Of a DNA stretch of 64,000 nucleotides, positions 58,009 through 64,000 are shown piece after piece. Each line of letters begins with the position of its first letter. Position 1 is the first letter of the stretch. This stretch comes from Persicaria tinctoria. Lineage: Eukaryota > Streptophyta > Magnoliopsida > Caryophyllales > Polygonaceae. The stretch is taken from the NCBI GenBank assembly GCA_037127255.1, contig JBANSL010000007.1:66887538-66951537 (forward strand), in the 5' to 3' direction. The translations under genes were made by a program, and so were the position numbers. Below the pieces are notes generated by a model. The model saw only the letters and a list, made by a program, of their open reading frames with translations, did not search any database and had not been told where the DNA came from.

Positions 58009-59086
58009 CGAATCCCGTCCTTACCCTTTCAACTTCACCCCTAATCTTGGCAGTTGATTCAACCCATTGGATTTCTACAACCATCACGAGATCAACCCTC
58101 TGTTCTAGTCCAATTTGGCGACAGTGGAGCTAAACAGGCTGAGGTCTTCGCCACTGCCGAAGTTCAAGTTCCTGAGGGACACCGAGGAAGAGCTCTACAA
58201 GAAGCTTTTGGCGTAAGCCGGGAAGATGGGTAAAGGTTGGAGCTTGGAGAATGCAAATTGCGGGTTTTGGAGTTGGGCGGAGGAGGAAGGAGATTATAGA
58301 GACGGGTCTTTTATAAGAATCATTGTTGGGAAGAACAACATCAGCAATCAAAGCTCTTCGTAGGTACTTCCTCTAGCTTCTTCTCCATCACCACCAACTC
58401 AGTTCACAAAGCTTAGATTAACCAGAATTCAATATCTATTTAGAAGAACTTCTCATCAATGGTACACAACCCTCTCCTCCTAGATCCGGTCGCCGGGTCG
58501 CTGGAATCTATTTGGAGAGGTTCACGAATGCGAGAAGAATGGTGTCCTCTGCATCCCCTGCCATTTCCCTGTCTTCGAGTCAGTCCTCCACACTCTCCGC
58601 CCCACGGCCCCGCCCTCTCCTCCCACGTCCTCCGCCTCATCGAACAGCTCTGGAATGTGTTCATATATATTATTTATATACATATACATACATATATATA
58701 TATATATATTATTTATATGTATATATATATATATTAGCAAAATCGTGGTCCAATTTTCAATTTGATTTACTTTTTTTTTTTTTTTTAGTTAAGATTCGAA
58801 TTTCCCTGAATGAGTTCATGACCCCTACTATAATTTTTCATTGAGGTGAATTATTGGGAGGAGAAGACATGATATAGGGTTGTGAAACTATGAAGGAAGA
58901 GGAGTTAAACAAAGGGCATATATGTCTTTTCACTTTATTTCATAAATATCCTATCTTCATCCCACCAAATATGCAAGAGATTATTTTCTACAAATAATCT
59001 CCATCATCGATCTTCACCTCAAAAAGTATCTCCATCCCCAAAAAGTATCTCCACCTCCTAAACAAATTCACCTCGCAAACACGCCC
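58009..59086. other. Right part of the split MITE, unassigned
   Basis: No gene recognised. A plus-strand frame around 58133-58362 (KFKFLRDTEEELYKKLLA, stop, then GWSLENANCGFWSWAEEEGD) looks protein-like but matches no family I know. Its position inside a MITE-like element suggests captured DNA. A (TA)n run is at 58687-58736. Confidence 0.35.
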
Positions 59087-59237
59087 TAATATTGTAATGA
59101 GCAATATAAGTAATAACCAATAGTAAAAACTCAAGATGTCATGAATAAAACTAATATATGCATTAGGAAATTCAAAACAGTAATTTAATTAGATTAATTT
59201 ACCGCCATATAATCACCCTCGTGATCTTGGTTTGAGC

Positions 59238-60961
59238 TCATGCTTCCTCTAGTTCTTGCTTAGCATTACGGTTTACATACTCCTTAAACAACTTGAAAAA
59301 TTGTTCCTTCACATGTCCTGCTGATGAACGATTTTTAGTCGCGTAAACCGTATCAAAATAAAACTCAAACCTACAAACTAGTATAGCAAGTAAGTAAGAG
59401 GTCGATCCCACAGAGAATCAAGTATTTCTCAGCAATGTGTATTTATCAATTAGTAGAAAGGGGGGTTTTGGGTGATTGAAATAAGAAAGAAAACAAACTA
59501 AACTATAAACAAGTTGATGCAAAACAATTTAGAGAAGATCGCTCTACCTACAACTATCTACTTTATTTGGTTGAATTGATATTGTAACTTCCTCTGATCC
59601 TTTTATGATTCCTATGAATGCCCTTGTCCCGACCTAATATAGTTACTAGTCCAATCAGTCCTAGAAACCCTTATCAATCGAACAGTCCCTAAAGAAGGAT
59701 TTAACCCAATTGATAGCCTTAAGACCAGAGATTAACCAAGGTATTTGCAGTCCCTAAAGAAGGATTTAACAACACATCAAACTTCCTACCCATCCAATTA
59801 GTTCAATCAGCCCTAAAGGGACAAGTTTGCTACTTGGGTTAAGGTTCGCAATCAGGAATCTACAAAACCCTAACAATTGAATTGATCTAACTAGTTGGCC
59901 TGACAAGATACAACAAAACAATAAACAATCAAGTACAAAGAAGTTGAAGCATTCAATATAAGAAATAAGGAACAAGATTTAGAAACTCACAATCAATCCA
60001 AATAAAACTTCAAATTGCAAGTAGAACGAAGAGAGTTTAGTCACCCATGGCGAACATCGTTCTCTCTCCAATTGTTTGATAGAACATAGAATAGAATAAA
60101 AGTTCTAGAAAAATAACTAAAATTGGCCTTATAAACAATCCCAAGTCGGCCATGAAACAAAACAAAAGCATCTAGGGTTTTACTAATCGAAACGCAGCGT
60201 CTAGGCGCTGACGGCAAATGCGGCGGCCGCCGCATGTATGTTGCGGCCGCAGCATCAGCATTTCCTCTTGCATCGGCCCTGGCGGCGGGGGCCGCAAGGG
60301 TTGCTGCGGACGCAGCCAGGGGCCTTTCATGGAAAATCTATCCCGAATTTGCTCTTGTTGTCAACATGAAAGTTGCAGCTCTCTGAAAGAGCTTTCCAAC
60401 GCATGGTCATAATAGTCAATCGAACAACCGAGGCCTCCAGAAAATGCAAAACAAGTTCAGCATGTCTGGCGACAACTTATACAGACTTGTTCTTCGTTTA
60501 GGATCGCTTCTTCTTCTCAGAACCTCTTGAGATTTTCATGTAAGCTCCTTCGATCAACTAGACATTCTCATCCAATGCGTTATCAACTCATGTCTCCTCC
60601 TCGGATCCACCATTACCTGAAATAATCAATAAAAGGATGTAGATTCCGACTCCGACAACATAGAGAACTAATATGCAAACCGTGCTTAATCCATCCATGA
60701 AATGCATCTTAACTAAGCTAAATGCAACCTATTATGCCTCTCTAAATGCATGCTATCACCTGCCTTCATTGCAGCGATTTCTATATCCAACACTTTATCT
60801 AGTTCTTGGAAACGATATAGCACAAACAAAAACTTGTAGCGAGGATTCAATATCGCACCAAAGGAGAAAACAACTCTGTAAGATTCCCAGTATTTGTCAA
60901 ACTTCTCTTTCATCAGCATTGCCATCTCTCTCAAGATCGATTCTCCGGAAGATGCATATTC
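59238..60961 (-). pseudogene. hAT transposase remnant (RICESLEEPER-like), split by a solo LTR
   Basis: Minus-strand reading from about 60961 gives EYASSGESILREMAMLMKEK, FDKYWESYRVVFSFGAILNP, RYKFLFVLYRFQELDKVLDI and EIAAMKAG. The FDKYW...AxLxPRYK pattern is the hAT-like RNase-H-fold region (DUF4413) of plant RICESLEEPER-type transposases. The solo LTR 59322-60758 interrupts here. Past it the frame resumes in phase (HVKEQFFKLFKEYVNRN) and stops at 59238-59240. The dimerisation domain and BED zinc finger are not seen. One stop-free joined frame suggests the insertion came while the gene was still fairly intact. Confidence 0.78.
59322..60758 (-). mobile_element. Solo LTR, second copy, opposite orientation
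   Basis: 1,437 bp, the inverse of 44419-45835: left TGATGAACGATTTTTAG, right GCATGCTATCA. A perfect 5-bp duplication CCTGC flanks it (59317-59321, 60759-60763). It also carries a GC-rich inset with repeated GCGGCCGC (about 60215-60320), different in arrangement from the first copy. Confidence 0.94.
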
Positions 60962-61039
60962 AAGTAATAGAAGCTCAATTCTTCACACTGTTTTCAAATA
61001 GAGATTGGATGTTGGATACTTCTTCACACTGTTTTCATC

Positions 61040-61735
61040 CTGTTAAGTTGTACGAAAATAGAACATTAATAAAAAAAAATGTGAAAAATAAAGACACAAA
61101 GAACACACGAATTGTTAACGATGTTCGACTCTAAACCATGCTACGTCTCTGCCTAGGGTTATCCAACCCGTAGGATTCAAACAACTATTATTCCACTATC
61201 TTTGAGTCCTAGATACAACCTAAAAGAACTTTCTTTCTTCTAACACTTTGTAGCCTAACCCGCTACGATCTAGTCAACTCACAACCTAGTGAAATAACAA
61301 TCCCCTTAACACCGAAGTGTATCTACGTTTGAATAGACGATTACTCTTACTAGAACAAAAATGAATTATTTTATATCGTTCATTTTTCTCTCTCTCAATT
61401 AGAAAATAAACTTGAATACAATGTGAGAGATGGAAAATAAATGAACTTCTGGAAGATGATCGCAGTAGAGAATCACTATGCTTGTAGATTAGTGCTTGAG
61501 ATGTGTTTCTTCTCCACTTGTATCTGCCTTTTTATAGGCTCCAGAAGCTAAATTGTTGTTGTTTGAAGTTTGAATAGATTCTACCAAAATCTGATTTTTT
61601 GGTTCCACTAATTATTCAATTCTTAAACAACTGTTTGAATTTGAATTCTCCTTCCATAAAATCAGCCCATGAGCTTCAACAAATTCAGCCATGCATATCT
61701 TAACCAAATAGATATCTCCAAAATAGCATCTAGAT
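61040..61735. repeat. Diverged copia LTR fragment
   Basis: Shares with the LTR at 17171-18340 the ordered phrases AACACACGAATTGTTAACGA, CTACGTCTCTGCCTAGGGTT, CCAACCCGTAGGATTCAAA and GAGTCCTAGATACAACC. Ends are indistinct and no partner LTR is in the window; probably an old solo LTR of a related family. Confidence 0.7.
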
Positions 61736-61739
61736 AAAT

Positions 61740-62264
61740 GGGTTAAGCCGTTAAGGGGTCGTTTGTTTATATAAGAGGGGAATGAAAAGGCAAGGTATTA
61801 AATTTTACATAGAAAATGTATATGATCATCATTTGTTTGTGAGCTTGGAGAAGAGGGTGCGAGGGATTATTAGACCATCCTAGAGGTATTAGTTACCCTC
61901 CTTCAAATTAGGGAATATAAGGATAACAAATTTTGTATGAAAAATGGGAGAATAAGGGGAATGATTAAAATATTCATCAATGATTCTTAACTTAAATATG
62001 GACTACATTCATAAGGGTAATCATTATCTTTCTCTATCAAAAAACAGGGGGGGGGGGTAAAATAGAATTAGATGAATCCAAAAAATCCAAAACAAATACA
62101 TATATATCCGAGCAATATCTAATAAAGAATATTCAATACCAAACAAAGTTTATCCTTATCCAATCAATATTTGAATAAAGTCAACACTACCTTTATTGCC
62201 TTCCATCATCCCTATAAATACACACATGCACACGCACGCGCGCACACACACACATATATATCAC
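61740..62264. other. A+T-rich stretch with a MITE-like start
   Basis: TTAAGGGGTCGTTTGTTTAT at about 61750 resembles a Tourist/Harbinger terminus. A matching end is not clear. No gene is seen, and a CA-rich dinucleotide patch lies at about 62220-62260. Confidence 0.3.
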
Positions 62265-62639
62265 TTCATCAAGGTGGTGTTGTGCTAGACCCAAAGTGGG
62301 AATAATTGTGCCATTCCCGACAATAATGGATGGGGAAAGACTATGAGAAGCAGGGTAAGACAATATACCTGAGTTATACGACATGTGCGCAATGGTTATG
62401 CTATCCGTGTACCAAGTCGGATTGGCAGTTGACATGTCATAGTTGTCAGGATGGTTGGTTGCCTGTGTTGGGATGATAACGATGATCCATCTGCTAAGGC
62501 CTACTCCAGATGGTGCGGAGAGGGCCCGAGGAGCACATGTTGGCTCGGGTGTGGCCTCGTTAGAGAGGCGTACTAGGGAGGTGGAAGGGCATAGGTCGGG
62601 TAGCTCTGGGGGCGGACTCCAATGGGAGAATACCCCCTT
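62265..62639 (-). pseudogene. Copia protease-region remnant
   Basis: The minus-strand frame reads NPTWYTDSITIAHMSYNSGI and SPSIIVGNGTIIPTLGLAQ. The WYxDS...H(M/V)...VGNG pattern is the aspartic-protease start of Ty1/copia polyproteins, with the catalytic DSG altered to DSI. The remaining polyprotein is absent. It is a short isolated relic whose 5' side is replaced by the CACTA-like element. Confidence 0.6.
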
Positions 62640-63489
62640 CACTACTAGAAACACATGAATTATCAACGAAGATTTAGGATGGAAGTTCCAACTTATTTTT
62701 ACGAATTGCTATATATCCATGACTTCCTCCTACCACCTTACATCCAACACCTTGTGTTCAAGCATGAGTTTGTCGTTTGCATACACTTTGGGCTTGATGT
62801 CGGCATGTACTCGAGCATAAGCCTAACAGATTTGTACCTCACCCCGCAAGCGTTGTAAATAGCTTAAAGATTTTGGACTAAAGATGGAGTTATGGTGACA
62901 TAACCAGCGAGGGAGAAAGGAAGATAGAAATAGAGAGATAAACATGAATTTAAATGATAAGAAAATGAAACTGTAAAACCACACCAGTTTGGTAATCAAC
63001 TGCACATAAAGTCACGTTCTTGATTTGTGAGATACAATCTCTCTCTGTTTAAATTCAATTTTCTCTCACATGTCTTCTTTTTTTCTCTAATCAGAGTATT
63101 TCTCAACAGCAAGATAATTATTTCTTGATTTTTTAAGAATAAATAAATGATTATTATTATTATTATTATTATTAAAATCTCTTTATCAAAAGATTCAAAA
63201 CCGTACAATAACTATAAAGATTTTCTCAATCTATTTTTTTAATTTCTTATTTTTTTAAATATGGATTTCAATTAACTTTTATTGAAAATATTAGAATCAG
63301 TTTCCAACGTATTCAATTGTTGAAAAAAAATTTCCAATAAATTTTAGTGCTGGAAAATTATGTAAAATTATTTCCAGCAACTCTAATAGTTGGAAACTCA
63401 TTTCCAATACTTTTAAGCGTTGGAATATTTTCCAATAAATATAATTGTTGGAACACGTACGTTGGAAATGGCTTTGTCTCTAGTATATG
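62640..63489. mobile_element. Small CACTA-like element, decayed
   Basis: The left end is CACTACTAGAAACACATGAA; the right end, inverted, is CATATACTAGAGACAAAG. From 63300 to 63475 there are many TTCCAAC/GTTGGAA-type subterminal motifs in both orientations, typical of CACTA ends. The 3-bp flanks do not match, so the right end or duplication has decayed. The interior contains an ATT microsatellite and no gene. Confidence 0.5.
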
Positions 63490-64000
63490 AATGATTTGGA
63501 GGGGCGATAACCTCGACGGGAGGCTGTTGTTGATTGTAGAAAGCCATAAACGTCGTCGATCTGCTGGTGCGAGGTAGCTAGATTACCGTCACAAAGAGGG
63601 TGACAGGATACAATGGCAAGGGCGATAGGACACAACGCCAATGGTGACATGACAGAGTGTCTGATCCGCCGAATTAGGGTTTGACGGACAAAGGAGAGTA
63701 ACCGAGTGAGGGGAAACAGAAAGATATGCGACTACTGAGAGAGGCGGAGACTAGAACACCGCCAGGAGAGGGAGCGGTTGATATAGGAGGAGAGAGGGTG
63801 GCCAACGGGTGGTAGCCGACAGCAGAGAGGAAGGAGGGTGCTGACAGAGGTAGAGGAGAAGATATATTGGGGATTTTGGTAGTTGGCAAACTGTTAGGGG
63901 ACGGTGAAGCCAACGGAGAGAAGAGGGAGGGTTAGCGACAAGGAGAGAGCCAGAGTACGTGGTCGATGACAGAGAGAGGAAGAAGGATGAGAGAATCGAT
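63490..64000. other. Right edge, purine-rich plus strand, no gene recognised
   Basis: The minus-strand frame 63913-63674 is Ser/Pro rich without a known domain. It may be low-complexity 5' sequence of a gene beyond the window. Confidence 0.3.

Larger units (their letters stand above)
36358..59086. mobile_element. Probable Tourist-like MITE split by nested insertions
   Basis: The left end, from 36358, contains GCGTGTTTGGGAAGG. The right end, inverted, contains GCGTGTTTGCGAGGTG and stops at 59086. TAA lies on both sides (36355-36357, 59087-59089), the usual target duplication of PIF/Harbinger Tourist elements. The left fragment is only 116 bp and the right about 1.08 kb, so the element would be about 1.2 kb without its insertions. 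The assignment rests on short termini. Confidence 0.45.

Overview
This is repeat-dominated plant nuclear DNA. The evidence is B3-domain genes, short GT-AG introns, Ty3/gypsy and Ty1/copia LTR elements, an L1-type LINE, Mutator-like, CACTA, hAT and Helitron-like sequences, and many degraded reading frames. The families suggest a eudicot angiosperm, but I cannot name the genus from sequence alone. The only genes that look like ordinary host genes are two adjacent small B3 proteins at the left edge (475-870 and 1294-1705). Almost everything else belongs to, or was captured by, transposable elements.

Left third. A 59-bp tandem array (about 1850-2484) lies just downstream of a broken Ty3 integrase (2598-3732, minus strand). 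A complete 5,993-bp Mutator-like element with a perfect 9-bp target duplication follows (4104-10096). It is a Pack-MULE with fragments of at least three host genes: a UPL3/4-type HECT ubiquitin ligase, the GTPase ARL8, and an aldo-keto reductase. It also holds a tRNA-like sequence and a long array of ACATGACA motifs. From 11.05 to 17.03 kb lies an A+T-rich cluster of Helitron-like ends with a 586-bp duplication.

Middle third. A gag-only Ty1/copia element (17171-21844, target duplication AAGAT) is followed by an L1-type LINE (21972-32452, minus strand, target duplication ACACCATACC). The LINE ORF1 is split by a CACTA transposon (28259-32036, target duplication AGC). From 32463 to about 36350 there is no convincing gene, only microsatellites, a CGGGTT-rich patch and a possible hAT-like MITE.

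Right third. This is a deep nest of insertions. A probable Tourist-like MITE (36358...59086, TAA duplications) contains a short Ty3-type non-autonomous retroelement (36474...58008). That contains a ULP1/DUF1985/Agenet-bearing MULE (38888...57020, duplication ATATTGTTA). That contains a Ty3 element lacking reverse transcriptase (44284...54588, duplication TGCTC), whose 5' LTR contains a solo LTR (44419-45835, duplication ACAAG). Beyond the nest, a hAT transposase relic (59238-60961) is split by a second copy of that solo LTR (59322-60758, duplication CCTGC). Copia and CACTA-like remnants complete the window.

The most unusual signals are a 12-bp near-palindrome (consensus like STCGAKMTCGAS) repeated in pairs about 19-21 bp apart, both in the LTRs and in the coding spacer of the inner Ty3 element; ACATGACA arrays shared by the two MULEs; and the stacked nest with its readable target duplications.
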